Program-made: the position numbers and the translations under genes
The notes under the pieces: model-generated
The model's database searches: none
What the model was told of the DNA's origin: nothing
Seen by the model: only the letters and a program-made list of their open reading frames with translations
NCBI GenBank assembly: GCA_949152475.1
Contig: OX424555.1
Coordinates: 72,865,499 to 72,929,498 of the forward strand
Direction of reading: 5' to 3'
DNA from: Terebella lapidaria
Lineage: Eukaryota > Annelida > Polychaeta > Terebellida > Terebellidae
DNA: 64,000 bases
Shown here: one piece after another, positions 1 to 12,006 of the stretch
Numbering within the stretch: the first letter of the stretch is position 1
How the letters are laid out: the number at the start of each line of letters is the position of its first letter

Positions 1-414
1 GCCTTAATCGAGACTTTTTTCTGGTACAAACGCTGCTTGAATCGTAAAGTTGGTCTATAGCAAAAGAACAATGATGCTGAAAAAAATGAGGTATTGTATT
101 CAAGGTTATTTTCTGTTTTCAATTAAGTTTTTTTCAAATAAACAACATCTACTTCAACATGAAGTTCCTGAGGGTTGAATAAACATATGGTCATATTATA
201 ATAACTATTGTCTGAGGAACAGTAATACTACAAACATGTCCAAGTATAAATAACAAAATTTAACTTTTAATAAGTTTAAAATGAGCTGAATGAAATGATC
301 TCTAATTACAGTATTTCTATGCATATATAGATCAATATGTTTGAAACTTAAGTATGGACCCAATAGGTCTAATAGACTATTCGACGACAGTTTTATCATA
401 AAGCCATCAATCAT

Positions 415-1876
415 TAGCTTACCGGCCCTTTGGGCCGATAAGCTATTATCGTGGTTTTTCGTCCGTCGTCCGTCCGTCGTCCGTCGTCCGTCCGGGTCTG
501 TAACTTTTTTTTGGCATGATGAATTTCCCCATAAATTTGTCAGAACATACCTTAGGCCAATATCTAAAAACGTTTTTTAAATTGTTTTGATTGAATCGTT
601 TTTGCCGATTTGGCGGCCATTTTTGACGAAAAATTGCCTATTTTGGACTTTGGTGGCCATTTTCTCAAAAACTGTCTGATCAGTTTTGAGATTTTGTTTC
701 AAAACATTCCTCTCATGTACCTCTATGACATGTATAAGTTTCGTTGCCCTTGAATCGCCGGTCTGCGTGTGGCGGCCATTTTGATTTTTTGACGGGTCGG
801 CGAAATAAAAAATTTTTCCCAAATCAAGTCACTAGTCTTTTTGAGCCATTTCCAGCAAAAAAAAATAAATTTTTTTTTTGACCATTGAAATTTTTTGGGA
901 TTTAAAAAATTTCACCCAATTTTTCCTTCATAATGGGAGCTATGCAGAGTAATCTCATAGAACACTTCAAGATAGAGCCTAAGTATTGGCACATTCAAAT
1001 GGGAAATCATATATTGCGGTTTGAGTGGTGACCTTGAATTTGACCTTCAATGACCTTGAAAGGTCAAAACGACCTTTTTTGTCGAAAAAAGGATGAATTT
1101 TGCCTTTGGTGGCCATTTTCTCGAAATCTATTCAGACAGTTTTCCTCAAAATCATGTATAAGATTCTCCTTATGTACCTTTGTGATGTGTATAAATTTTG
1201 TTGCCTTTGAAATGACGGTCTGCGTCGGGCGGCCATTTTGATTTTTTGACGAGTCGGCAAAAAAAAAATTTTTTGTCCCAAATCGAGTCAATATTCGTTT
1301 TGAGCCATTTCCAGCAAAAAAAAAAAAATTTTTTTTTTTGGTCATTGAAAATTGTTTTGGACTTTGAAAATTTCACCCAACTTTCCTTCATAATGGGAGA
1401 GTAATCTCATAGAACACTTCAAGATAGAGCCTAACTATTGGCACATTCAAATGGGAAATAATATACTGCGGTTTGAGTGGTGACCTTAAATTTAACCTTC
1501 AATGACCTTGAAAGGTCAAAACGACCTGTTTTGTCGAAAAAACAATGAATTTTGCCTTTGGTGATCATTTTCTCGAAATCTATTCAGACAGTTTTCCTCA
1601 AAATCATGTATAAAATTATCCTTACGTACCTTTGTGATGTGTATAAGTTTTGTTGCCTTTGAATCGACTGTCTGTGAAAATTTGTCATTAACGAAAAAAA
1701 TCTTTCAACATGTAACTTGATTTCGTATTAAAGTCCATACAGAAAATGTGTTTCTATCAACATTTACGACATGTTTTAACATATAGATTTTAACATCAGT
1801 GTAACAATTTATATGTATTCAGTATTCCACGCAATTCACATGATTGCCGGTAAGCTACAGCACCCTTGGTGCTATG
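415..1876 (+). mobile_element. Helentron-like non-autonomous element H1
   Basis: The 5' end is a hairpin: AGCTTACCGGCCC (416-428), TTT, then GGGCCGATAAGCT (432-444), 12 of 13 pairs. A CGTCCGT-rich tract follows at about 460-495. Near the 3' end the subterminal repeat GCCGGTAAGCTA (1846-1857) is the reverse complement of 415-426, followed by a perfect 3' hairpin AGCACC-CTT-GGTGCT (1859-1873). Comparison with the uninterrupted copy at 47510-47560 places the insertion between two T residues with no target duplication. Subterminal inverted repeats, a 3' hairpin, T|T insertion and an internal array are the hallmarks of Helentron-type Helitrons. No Rep/helicase coding is present, so it would depend on an autonomous partner. 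Confidence 0.7.
595..1690 (+). repeat. Internal tandem repeats of H1 (about 465 bp unit)
   Basis: About 2.3 copies of a unit containing GGTGGCCATTTTCTC, GGCGGCCATTTTGATTTTTT, GAGCCATTTCCAGC, poly-A/T runs and TGACCTTGAAAGGTCAAAACGACC. The second unit begins near 1070 and a third partial one near 1525. Short open frames across it come from the repeat. A degraded fragment with the same marker words lies at 40440-40700. Confidence 0.75.
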
Positions 1877-2690
1877 TTTTCAATAGTATGATCATACAAG
1901 AAAACAACTAAAAGTTGATATTGGAGCATTTCATACTGAGTGCCATGATAAGCTTTGCAAGGATTCCTGGAAACTAGTATGTCCATGTGTTTGTATCTGA
2001 TAACCAAGAATGTATCACCAACAAACATAATTCATTCATAATTACAACGACTGAAAATGTAATAAAAAAACTTACTTGAACTATGCATATTGTTTTTCGA
2101 TTGACCATCACCCACCAATAAACCGTTAATGAGTAAAGGCTCTACTTTACTCTAATGTGTTTGAGATAAGACAAATATGACACAATGCACATGCTGATAT
2201 TCTGTTAGATTTTTCTTCCTCAAATCAAATGGCATTTTACAATGATAAATTCGTCGAATATTTTCTGCCTTGCCGCATACGTGTTGGGTGGGAGTGCATA
2301 CGGGTGGAAGATCGTTTGGGTCAGTATAGCGTTCAACCGTGTCATCTTGTGTTTTGATACGATCCATTGCGCCCGAACTGTTGCGTGGACCAATCACGAA
2401 AGGGACACGTCCTTAATATTATAAAGGAGGTAGCAATGATCACATTTATTAACACAATTGAAGCATTACACTCGATAGTGGATCAATATGGTGATCTGTG
2501 TCCAGTACAAATACTAGGGGGCCTGAATGTAAAACTCCCAAGACAGAAGGTTCTGTCCAAACTGTGATATAAACATAAAGGCCCGATTTCCCATCTCTGG
2601 GTTAACCCAGGTAGGCTATGTCCAAAACCAAGGGTTCACCCTGGTTGAGCTAACACAGGGATAACCCTGACCCGTGGGCGTGGGCACATT
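1877..2690. other. No gene seen; end of repeat copy A and unique sequence
   Basis: Up to about 2170 this is the right part of repeat copy A. Beyond that, 2580-2690 carries CTGGGTTAACCCAGG and related GGTTAACCC words that pair imperfectly with each other. I find no plausible exon. Confidence 0.5.
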
Positions 2691-2699
2691 CTAATAACT

Positions 2700-4612
2700 T
2701 ATATCGTACAAAAAATATGCGTGGTTATTGGAACTATTTGAGAAAAGCCCGCAAGGTCAAATCTTTCAAATCAAATATGGTTCCCACATATTTCACAGAC
2801 TTCTTTAAATCTGCTATGCAGTTATCAGGTGCATTGTCTAAAGGGGGAGAAGTAATTGCCCAAAAGGCTGATCAATCGTATTCTGATGAACACGTCTTTG
2901 ATTCGGAGATAGTTGGCTTTACTCCTGAGCTAGTTGATGAATATATTAAATCTTTGAACACTGGTTGTTCTCCCGGTATGGATGGTATCATCTCAGAACA
3001 TTTACAGTGTGGGAACACTGAATCACTACGGAACTGTTTGTCGGATCTTTATAATATTCTGCTTAAGTATTCTTATATTCCTAATATATTATGTTAATAT
3101 ATTCTGTTGTGGTGTGATCGTTGCCATCCTTGAAAAATCTTCCTTAAATCCAAATGTTGCTCCCAACTATCGACCCATCACTCTGAGTTCAGTTCACAGT
3201 AAGGTAGTTGAGATGCGGTTACTTCCACAAAAAAAGGTTGCGGCTAGTCAGTTGGTTTTCAGGCCTAAGCGTGGCACTGCCTTCGGATGTACCTTACTGA
3301 ACGACATAATGTGATATTTTGACCTCAAGCGGAATCCACTATACTTGTGTAGTCTGGATGCAGAAAAATGTTGTGATAGCATATGGCACCCTGCCCTCTT
3401 TTATAAACCTAAAAGTAAAGTCCCAGATATATATGGGAATTCCTTCTCACATGGTAGAGTAGTCTAAGAGCTGTTGTTCGCTGGAAGGGTCAGTACAGTC
3501 ATCCATTCTGTTACTCGTGGCACAAAACAAGGCAGTATTGTATCGCCACAGCTGTTTAATTTTTTTAGGGATGAATTACTTGAAGGATTGTAGCATGCAA
3601 ACTGTGGTGTGTCTATAGGAGGTGATAACTATACATATTTTGCTTATGTCGATGGTATTACGGTATTTAGTGCGACAGTCCCCGATCTTCCGGTTTTGAT
3701 TGATAGATGTGTAGATTATGCAAAAAAATGGCGTTTTAATTTTAGCATAAATAAACTAAATGTACGGTAGTTGGAAATAATTTATTCAAGGTGGAACCAC
3801 ATTTGAACCTGGGATGTCATGTTAAAGATAATGTTTTATCTGTGGATATTATAGGTGTAACATTTAATAGTAATTGTAAATTTAACTCTCATGTTAATAA
3901 TCGCATTCAAAAATGTTACAGCATTCTTTGCGGGGCTGTGAATTTTCCTACCCAGGTGTAAACTGTGATGTGAAGTCATACATGTGGAAATCATTATGCC
4001 TACCAGTATTAACGTATGGATCTGAGTCTATTTATGTTAGTGTGAACGAAATTAAGAAAATGGAAACATGTCAGGGTAATATTATTAAACAAAGCCTAGG
4101 TCTAAGTAAGTCAGCCAGATCAACGTATTACATGCCTTAGGTATAAAGAAAATTACAGATGTCATATCACATAATGTGTTATCATTGTGGAATAGATTGC
4201 CTAGTGTAAAGTCACCAACTAGAACTCTCTGCTCATATTTCTATTCCTTGTACCTTCAAGGTGTTGTCATTCCTGGCACTTTACTGAGTAAAGTTGTTTT
4301 GTCTGGGCACTCGCCTTCAGAATGTGCTCTCCGTAGAACCAAATGTATCCCACATCATGATGTTAACATTGGTTTAGTGGACTCATTACGTATTGTTCTT
4401 CTCAGTGAAAATTTTATGAAACCCTACTCCGAAGAAAACCACCTTGCAAAACTTTTAACCAAGTCATATTGATGTGAATGTTGTACTAAAGTGCCTTAAT
4501 CTTTGAGGGGTTTACGGCCTCCATAGACTGCCTACATGTATACATTATCCTGGTGGAATGTGTGTTGTGTATGAATGGTGTTATTGTACTTTCATGTACA
4601 TGTAATATTTAA
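2700..4612 (+). pseudogene. LINE (non-LTR retrotransposon) reverse-transcriptase remnant
   Basis: Decayed second ORF of a LINE. In order: NTGCSPGMDGI upstream of the fingers (about 2958-2990), NYRPITLSSVHSKVVE (3166-3213), LDAEKCCDSIWHPALFYK (3357-3410), GTKQGSIVSPQLFNFF (3521-3568), and YVDG (about 3648-3659) where active elements have Y-A-D-D, so the catalytic loop is lost. A C-terminal part (SESIYVSVNEIKKMETCQGN, then residues to the stop at 4472) follows in shifted frames. I see a frame change near 3100 and in-frame stops at 3312, 3462, 3591 and 3768. The 3' tail runs to an A-rich stretch near 4612. Truncated at the 5' end. The clade cannot be fixed by eye. Confidence 0.85.
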
Positions 4613-5854
4613 AAAAAACTTGGATACTTATTAGTTAAACCATACTGGCATTGTTTTCACAAGTGTTTAATCAATGATGTATGTTGGTTCAAAACGCACC
4701 GGTCACAGCTGAGTAGTTTTCTGTATGGTTTAAAATAAAGAAACCCCTTAAGTAGCAGGTCTTTATTCAGCATAATCTCGGGATGCCGCTCTCGACCATG
4801 TTTGTTCCTCGGGGTTTCTCTATTTCAGAGTTCACCAGATCAGCCGATGTGGGAGACTTGGTCAAGAACCATGTCGGCTATTGCCTCTATCGACTTGTGT
4901 ACGTTGCCCAACGCTACGATGATATTGGCAATAACATATTAAATGCCCATTTGAATCATTGTTTTAACATTTTGTTGTCATAAAATTGGGTATCAGCCAT
5001 GACCCGTATGTTATCCAGAGCCATTTTTCTCACAACACCAATCAGTCACAAAAATGGTTGAATAAATCATCATATTTCAGAATATTCGTTAAAAAGAGAA
5101 TTTTTAGTTTTTAGGAACATACTTTTAATTAGCACATATTAAACTGGCATATAGATGTATTTTTTCACATAGCTGTATCCATAAGGATGAACTGTATGTC
5201 ACAATGAATGTTGAGCTGAGCTAGTTTGAAAGAAAAGTTGAATGTCAGCTACTAGTTCAGTATATATGTGATTCATCAAGTGGCAAACATGTTTTCATGG
5301 AAACAGGTGCAGCAAAGGTATTCAGAAATTTCAATGCTAAAAAAGCGAGGATATCAGTTTGTGAAGATAACTGCCCAATTTGCTATCATTCCTGGAGTGT
5401 ATCATATATGCTTTATTTTTCATAGTTATTCGCAAAATTTCTGATGTTACTGGTAGTTAGTGATCCAAATCCACACTAGCGTTATCAGATAAGGCAGTGT
5501 GCACTACACATTCTACCGTGTGTCTGATGAAATCATTATCGGGTTTTATCACAGTCAGGTGTCAAATTTGGTCTTTTCGACATACATGTGATCAACCGAT
5601 ATATATGTAGTCTACACAATTTTTTTATCCTAATTACGGGTAGCAAAAACTTTGTTGGTCATAATTCTGCAAACGTATGGCAATAGAGTGTAACGGTAAC
5701 TAAAAAAATCACATTTCCAAGAAAATTGAATTGTAATATCGAACGTTGCCGTATTGTGCCATTTTCTCATATGTGTTTACTCCCAGCGCACTTGTAATGG
5801 TTCCAATTATAATGCACAAAATGTACATTTCAATCATTTGTATTAAGTGATGAT
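4613..5854. other. AT-rich stretch with one weak protein-like patch
   Basis: At about 4765-4985 both strands are open for some 60 codons; the minus strand reads as a plausible helical segment but matches nothing I know. It may belong with the remnants at 5855-6840. The rest shows no supported feature. Confidence 0.3.
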
Positions 5855-6840
5855 AATTATTTTTGGTGGAGATATCTTTTGCCATGCAAGAGGTCAAGGA
5901 TTTCACAGGTCTGCGGTACCCTGGTGCACTTTTAGATCAACTGACACGTCCTCCACGAAAAGATCTTCATAGAAGCGTTGCTTATCTCTGGGTATGTTCT
6001 TGCATAATTTCACCAGGTCCAATTTTTCGTAGATGGGATTTCCCGTGGACCTGTCTCACGTGCAAGCTTGAACTCCACCAAGAAGGGACCTGTGTGATTA
6101 TTAATAATGCCTTCTCAGTTTTTGGACCACTTCTTCATACGTGACACTCGCGGAACCCTTCCTGAACTGGATCTTCATCAGAGTCCTGATGGCTATGCCG
6201 ATCCGTATTTCCGCGTCAGACTGAAACTTCTGATCTGATCAATGTGAGTCAGTATGGTGACCTGCATGTTGGGGAATAATGATAATACCAGGCTAACAAA
6301 ATCCATTTTATCGTGAATATCTTCGGCCTTGTTCAAAGTTGGTCTTTTATTGCGATACACAGAGAAAAGTGTGTCAAACTCCTAGATAATGGATAGTGAT
6401 GGTATCTGCTCCTACATGTATATTCCATTCATCATGACACTATACAATGTCCAGTTTTTGTTCTGTATATTGCAGTAGTCTGATGTGTAATTTGCGATGT
6501 CTCTTCTTAGAAAACATATGTATGCCTTGGCGACGCTGTATGCTATACGTTGTTTTGTTTCCCCTAATAGCAGCATAGTTGGTGACAGTGTGTCATTGAC
6601 AAATGTGTGGTTGAACATGATGAATTTTCCTGAGGAGTAATCTTTTACGCTTAACTTCGGCATAAAGATTACTTTTTGCATGTCTGTGTCTGTAGTCAAA
6701 ATATGTTTTTTGTTAGCCTTGTCATATTTGGCAAGTTCAAAAGCTGATCCAAAATGTATTTTTCCGACTTTGTTTGATTTCAGGATTGTTCCAATCCTTA
6801 GAATGACCTCTTGGCTGACACTGATTTCAGCTCTTTCATT
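5855..6840 (-). pseudogene. Decayed protein-coding remnant, family unknown
   Basis: Several minus-strand stretches have protein-like composition. The longest, 95 codons at 6412-6699, extends upstream in frame to about 6835; weaker stretches follow at about 5890-6340. The dense polar/hydrophobic alternation is unlike the flanking AT-rich sequence. I do not recognise the family; a virus-derived or transposon-derived gene is possible, so it is described only as a broken fossil. No promoter or splice signals are apparent. Confidence 0.35.
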
Positions 6841-7422
6841 TTAGACTGTGGGAAATGCATTGAAACATACAGTATCGCACAATGGCTGACAAGACACATC
6901 ATCCCGATCTATCATGTTGCTATTTTATAATATTGATAAAACAACGGTAATAGGTTGATACATACATTTCATCTGCTGAATTTACATTATTCACACCACA
7001 GCTATGAAGACTCCCTGGAGTAACGTCACAGGTAACACCATTCTCACTGGAAACAAAAGTAAATCATATATACAATTAAACATTATTGAGATTGTTTTCA
7101 GTGAATTTGCGACATGATTAAATGTTTTAATGATGATGCTCAACGAAAAATGGAAAATGTAACAAATTGTAATACGCTACACATACCTTGAGTCAAGTGA
7201 TATCTCCAACACAACGATTTTAAGTATGATGTAACCATAAGTAGCATACCGTACAATACAGTGTCGTAGTGTTCTGATAAAAAGATGTATATATATATAT
7301 ATATAAAAAATAATTGAAGGAACAAACAACAGAAAAAAATTAAAATGATATTCCAAAAATTTGGAAAGCACGGAAAATAAAATTGTATGCAAAGTCAGTA
7401 GATCAGAATACTGTATGCTGAT

Positions 7423-7644
7423 TCACTGGAAAACGGGTTCCTCTTTGTGCTCCTTATTTAGCCTTGCTCTGTACTTTCTGATTTCTGTAAAATTATTTTC
7501 AGCTCTGGGTTTCTGGACAGCAACATCATTCGCTTCAGTGGGAGTTCTGAAGTTGCCTGTTTTTTTCGCTGGGGAGTGTTGAAACGACCATTCAACAGGT
7601 GACAACAGCATTGTAATATGACTGAGTATTGGCGCCATAACCAC
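7423..7644 (-). pseudogene. Possible short coding remnant, unknown
   Basis: A 73-codon minus-strand open stretch with a hydrophilic, Lys/Glu/Arg-rich second half and higher GC than its surroundings. It lies downstream of the 5855-6840 remnant on the same strand and may share its origin. No domain recognised. Confidence 0.2.
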
Positions 7645-7779
7645 TAACGGATATCGTCTGTAATTAACAGTCTAACCTGGTGACTTCACATTGCTTTAGC
7701 ATTTCAGCCATTTCAAAACGTGTTATATCAGTTGATATGTTTTACCAAAACTTATAGCTGCGTTTAAGAAATTTTATGG

Positions 7780-7915
7780 ACGTCATCATGATCTGGTTGA
7801 TAAATACACCAAATCCATGTCTGCCATGCAACTAGATCTATTTTCATGTTAATTTTGGGGCAGGAAATGCTCACTCTTTCCGGAACACCTGATTTCACCT
7901 CCTAATGGCCATTTT
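7780..7915 (+). repeat. Dispersed repeat fragment
   Basis: GGTTGATAAATACACCAAAT and CTTTCCGGAACACCTGATTT recur in the same order, diverged, at 26930-27065 (GTTTGATAAATGCAC, CCAGAGCACCTGATTTTACC). The first part also recurs at 44447-44475 and the second at 8694-8715. No coding content. Confidence 0.5.
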
Positions 7916-8139
7916 TGGGGGTTCATAATTTTCTCTGTCATTTTTGTTTTCTCTCACTTCATATGCCTGATATGACTTTCTGTCCCCAGAATATGAGATT
8001 GGATAACGGACCCTGTTTCGTTTGCTCGGAATACTTAATACTGGGTATTGATTCCACGTCTATAACCCTAGGGCCTACATCAGATTTATGTTTCCAGGAG
8101 CAACGGCCTACAATAACGCCATGAGCGCAACAAAAACAC

Positions 8140-8153
8140 GTTGCCATGGTAAT
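8140..8153 (+). promoter_or_regulatory. X-box-like (RFX) motif
   Basis: GTTGCCATGGTAAT matches the palindromic RFX/X-box consensus GTTGCCATGGNAAC at all but the last position. No gene start is visible nearby, so function is doubtful. Confidence 0.25.
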
Positions 8154-9009
8154 GTTAGTTTGCTCACAATCATTTACCATGTTAGAACAGAAATAATTAA
8201 ATAAAATTCTCGGGACAGGTGACAAAGCCCTCGACGTTTATTGTGCGACAATCACCCAAAATCTACATGTATACAATTTACGTTTACATTGGTAATGCCA
8301 GAAAACGAGTAATGGTTAATGACGTCATGTGAACCAATGAAACAGTGCGACCAGCTGGATTTGCCTAATAGTCTAGGGTATATAGTGTATCACGGGGAAA
8401 AATTGCAACACTAACAAATCATGTGGAATCGTTTGCATTGAAGGCATCCAAATAACATACTAAAAGTCTAAAGAGATAAAAAATCAGGAACATTCCTAAA
8501 CATAGGGTGAAACATTTCTAGCTTTTCACTCTAGAAACGCCACATTACGTATGTTTGTTGCAACAGAACATTGTGTTTATATCGATTTCGCTGCATATAT
8601 ATCCACATATAAGACGGTTACCCATACAGCCTACTTAAAATATGCGTCCCACATAGCGAAACCCCCTATGCGAAAGATTAAGGAATGATCTCACTCTTAC
8701 GGAGCACCTGATCTCACGCTCAGCTGGATGGGTGTCTGTGATGTTCACATGGCTATGACTTCGATACTTTAGTATCACTTCGATTTGACAACGTACACTG
8801 ATTTTGTAAAATTCATCCATGGATTAGGTATTGGAATTATGAATTTGTCTGTTCGTCGGTATCCATTCTAATCCCCCGACAAAGTCATGAAATGGCAGAA
8901 TAGTGTTGACTTCTCCCATTGTCCTACTCATCGGAACAGCACTACTTACAACCTACTCTCCGTGTAACACGTGTCTTTCTCGTTGCTTTTTACCAACTGG
9001 GATCGTTAG

Positions 9010-10640
9010 AATCACCAGATTCATCCCTCTCGGGGCCCGGCCTCCGATAGGAACTCAAACACCGAGTCTGAATGGGTTTTATGCCGGTCGGCTGGCCCTA
9101 TCTGGCTCGGGACCCGGGGGAGGGTCCTGGGAGGAACCTGGTTTCAATTAGGACAATCAATGCCGATGCTTTCAGCAGTGATTCTCCATATCTTATACTG
9201 CAGTCTTGGACCTCTGGGTCGAACATCCTCTTTTCCAGATGATGTCTCAGCCCCGAGGCTTGTCTTCGCTGCCGCCATTGCAACGAAGGATTTAGAACTC
9301 TCCTTTGGGCTCTCCTTGACTATGGGAATGCTTAGTGGGCCTCCCGGCTAAGGCCCTTTCCGTGGGATTTCCGTCTGGTACAACAATACCCCCCAGGAGC
9401 TACCCCAAAGGTCTCAGGCAGTTGGATCGGAGCCTCGGCGCTCGTCTAAAGTTTCAGCCCCAGACGATGTTCAATTTTATGAGTCAGTAGCTGAAAACTC
9501 AGATTACCCATCGCTTGTTGCCTGCCAGGCTGCACAAGAGCTGTCTCCGCCCGGTATCTTCCTGCATTCCGCAGGTTTAACACTGGAAGCCATGTGCAGC
9601 TGGATGTCAACCCTGCTTCGATGCTGCCAGGCTCTCCAGCCCGGGCTCGTACTCAAGGGAACAATTTCTCGTGGTTACTCTGATACAGAGTATTTTTACG
9701 TCCCAATTGATTTTCCTGTGCTTGGTTACACCAGGCCAGCCTCAGCTACCAATAAAATTATCACTGGCTCCACCCTATCCGCTTTCCTCGTTGGTATTGC
9801 ACCCACTGAAATGCCGTCACCAGAAGTCTACATGGGGGTGGATGAGCTCGTCCGGAGTTCCAACATCGCTCGTTCCCAGGAAGTGGATGGCAGGACTTAC
9901 TCTCCACGGAGAAGCTCTTTCTCGTGCATTCACGTATGGGGTCACAGTACCCACGTAAACCCCCAATTAAGTCATCCACTTCGGTGGACCAGGTGGCCTG
10001 CGGCCTTCCCATACCTCCAGCTGGAGCTCATCAGCAGTTACCTCTGAGCTGGAGTGTTTGCCAAGCTTTCAAACGCCGTTGGCAGGGAGCTCTTAAGAAC
10101 AAGGAAGAAAATACCAAGTGGTCGAAGCTCTCCAAGTTCTTTGAATCTTCCCAGAAGGACTTTCTTGCCAAGCCGTTTTGGCCCTCCCAAAGAGGCGTTG
10201 TGCCACTTATCCACCCCTAACTCGGTGTCTGTCCCCATGTCTCAGCCAAGGGAGGTCCAACGACCCCTACAGTCTGTAGCCTTGATAGACACTACCCTGG
10301 ATTGGCTGGCAGCTGCTACAATATATATGCTCGACCACCTTGACTAACGTGAGGTCTTGGAGGAAGTACTGCAGTCGGCAGTTTGGCTCCTTAATAATGT
10401 GGGCTTCATGTTCAGGGAGTGCTTCCACCATGCCGCTTTTGGATCGTTTTTTGTATTGCACAGTTGCGACAAGTCGCTCCATTTCAAGGCCCTCGATATC
10501 CTCTGGACAAAGTTGGACTGCCTCGTGCTGGCGTCCTGTGCTCAGGAAAAATGGAACCAATACCCAAGTACATTCATCATCCACATAACCTGCTACTACT
10601 TCACGACTCGCCGTGTTATTTTTCACAACAAAACATGTTG
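9010..10640 (+). pseudogene. GC-rich coding fossil, Gag-like composition
   Basis: Plus-strand open stretches (longest 151 codons at 9592-10047, then about 100 codons near 10054-10347 and 10357-10674) rich in Pro, Ser, Leu and Trp, followed by a helical-looking segment. GC content is well above the window average, suggesting a foreign or transposon-borne origin. The composition recalls Gag-like proteins of DIRS-type elements, but no zinc knuckle, protease, reverse transcriptase or recombinase motif is visible. Broken; not a working gene. Confidence 0.35.
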
Positions 10641-10684
10641 TTTTGAAAATATCACGTCATGTTGTCATTCATAGTAAACCAATT

Positions 10685-11168
10685 TTAGCAGTTCCTTTGG
10701 AACAGCAGCACCATCCGAGCCAACATTTTGGAACTTTCAAGCTCGTAGTTCCCCTCTGAAACCATTGGGCTCAAAATATATGCCATGCCAAAACTGAACT
10801 TACAGGAACATGCGGGTTGTTGAAGGGATCTCAGCAGAACCACTTGTTTAGGCCCTATGGTTTCATTATGGGTGGGAGTTGTGGATGTGGATGAGCTCAG
10901 ATCCGTTGTGGCAGAGTTCCTGTCATGCAATATTCTCTTTTAGAAGTATATGTAAGCATGCTCCATAAAAATTTATGACATGCTTTGCCGCGCATAAATT
11001 AGCATCAAACTCTCTGGCCACAACAACTGGATAAGCTAGTCTTCCTGTTTGTGAATATGACAAGGGATTATCAAAGCTCTTTGCTGTGCTGAGCAAGCAC
11101 CATTCACACAGTTGTGGTTGAAAGAAGCCTCTTTGTGAATCGAGAATCATTGCATCGTAAGGAGTCAT
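10685..11168 (-). pseudogene. Unidentified minus-strand remnant
   Basis: Two abutting 81-codon open stretches (10685-10930 and 10923-11168) in different frames with protein-like composition. No family recognised. They lie inside the inverted-end fossil at 8375-12150 and may be a second gene of it. Confidence 0.25.
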
Positions 11169-11489
11169 TATTCATCAAAATGGTTGACTTATTCCAAGCT
11201 GCTATCAAACAGATGATTGTGCGAGAGAAAGAGCTACTCTAAGTCACTACAAAGCTGAGCTGCCTGTCTCCAGCATACATGTATGGCTCTGCTAACAAGC
11301 AGTCCCTCTACTTTCCTGCAAAATCAATACCGCAAGTCTGTTCTGTGATGTATGTGTTGGTTAGTTGATTAGTTGAATATGGGTCCACTGGTGCTGGTAT
11401 CCCTTTCTCTGTGTATAAACATCAATACAGGCACCAAATTCTTGCTTCTATCTGTAGAAGAAGCTGATATATAGTCGAAAATTGTCACA

Positions 11490-11830
11490 GATTTTTATGG
11501 CAGCCATGTGTATTTCTGATGCAACCAACAGTTACAGAGACACGGCGGTATCACCACTGTATTTCTTGGGTTAGATAACATCTGACAAAGCAGCTGAAAT
11601 ATAGCTAGAAACGTGTTTTTCTTCGAATTTCCAGGTTTTTCATGGCAGCCATTTCGGATTTTGAAACAATCAACAGTCACAGAAACTCAGCAATACCACC
11701 ATCTGATTCCTTGGGTCAGAAAACATGGGAGTAGACACTTAAATCACCAACGTAGGTGCAGTAGATAACTCGCTAGTTCAATATTAAGCTATTTCGCAAA
11801 TAAATGGTAGCCATCTTGGATTTTTTAGGA
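11490..11830 (+). repeat. Tandem repeat, about 150 bp unit, 2.2 copies
   Basis: TTTTATGGCAGCCATGTGTA... at 11493 recurs as TTTTCATGGCAGCCATTTCG at 11636 and AAATGGTAGCCATCTTGGAT near 11801. CAACAGTTACAGAGACAC and CAACAGTCACAGAAACTC follow at equal distances in the first two copies. Diverged array. Confidence 0.6.
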
Positions 11831-11988
11831 AACCTCCCATGGGATTGATGGGGACTTTTTTGTGGGTTATTGATGTGGTCTCCAGAGTCACTGTGCAAAA
11901 ATTCAACCTTGACACCCAAATTTCTACCCCAGACCCTGACAGTAGACTAACTTCTGACATGGCGAAATGGTGCGGGAAAATACTCAAA

Positions 11989-12006
11989 TGGGGGGGGGGG
12001 GGGGGC
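11989..12006 (+). repeat. Poly-G run
   Basis: An uninterrupted run of about 18 G. Similar homopolymers occur as poly-C at 18889, 21343-21363 and 63326-63348, and as poly-G at 44936-44950. Confidence 0.9.

Larger units (their letters stand above)
1..2170 (+). repeat. Segmental repeat, copy A (interrupted)
   Basis: The window start (CTGGTACAAACGCTGCTTGA) matches 47060-47090 and more weakly 41500-41530. Positions 330-414 and 1877-2170 match 47480-47835 colinearly, including TTCGACGACAGTTT, CAACTAAAAGTTGATATTG and TAAACCG.TAATGAGT. The copy is split by the element at 415-1876. It is diverged and shows no coding capacity. It continues to the left beyond the window. Confidence 0.7.

Noticed and set aside
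7261-7310. TATATATA tract as promoter
   Set aside because: Simple dinucleotide repeat with no associated exon.
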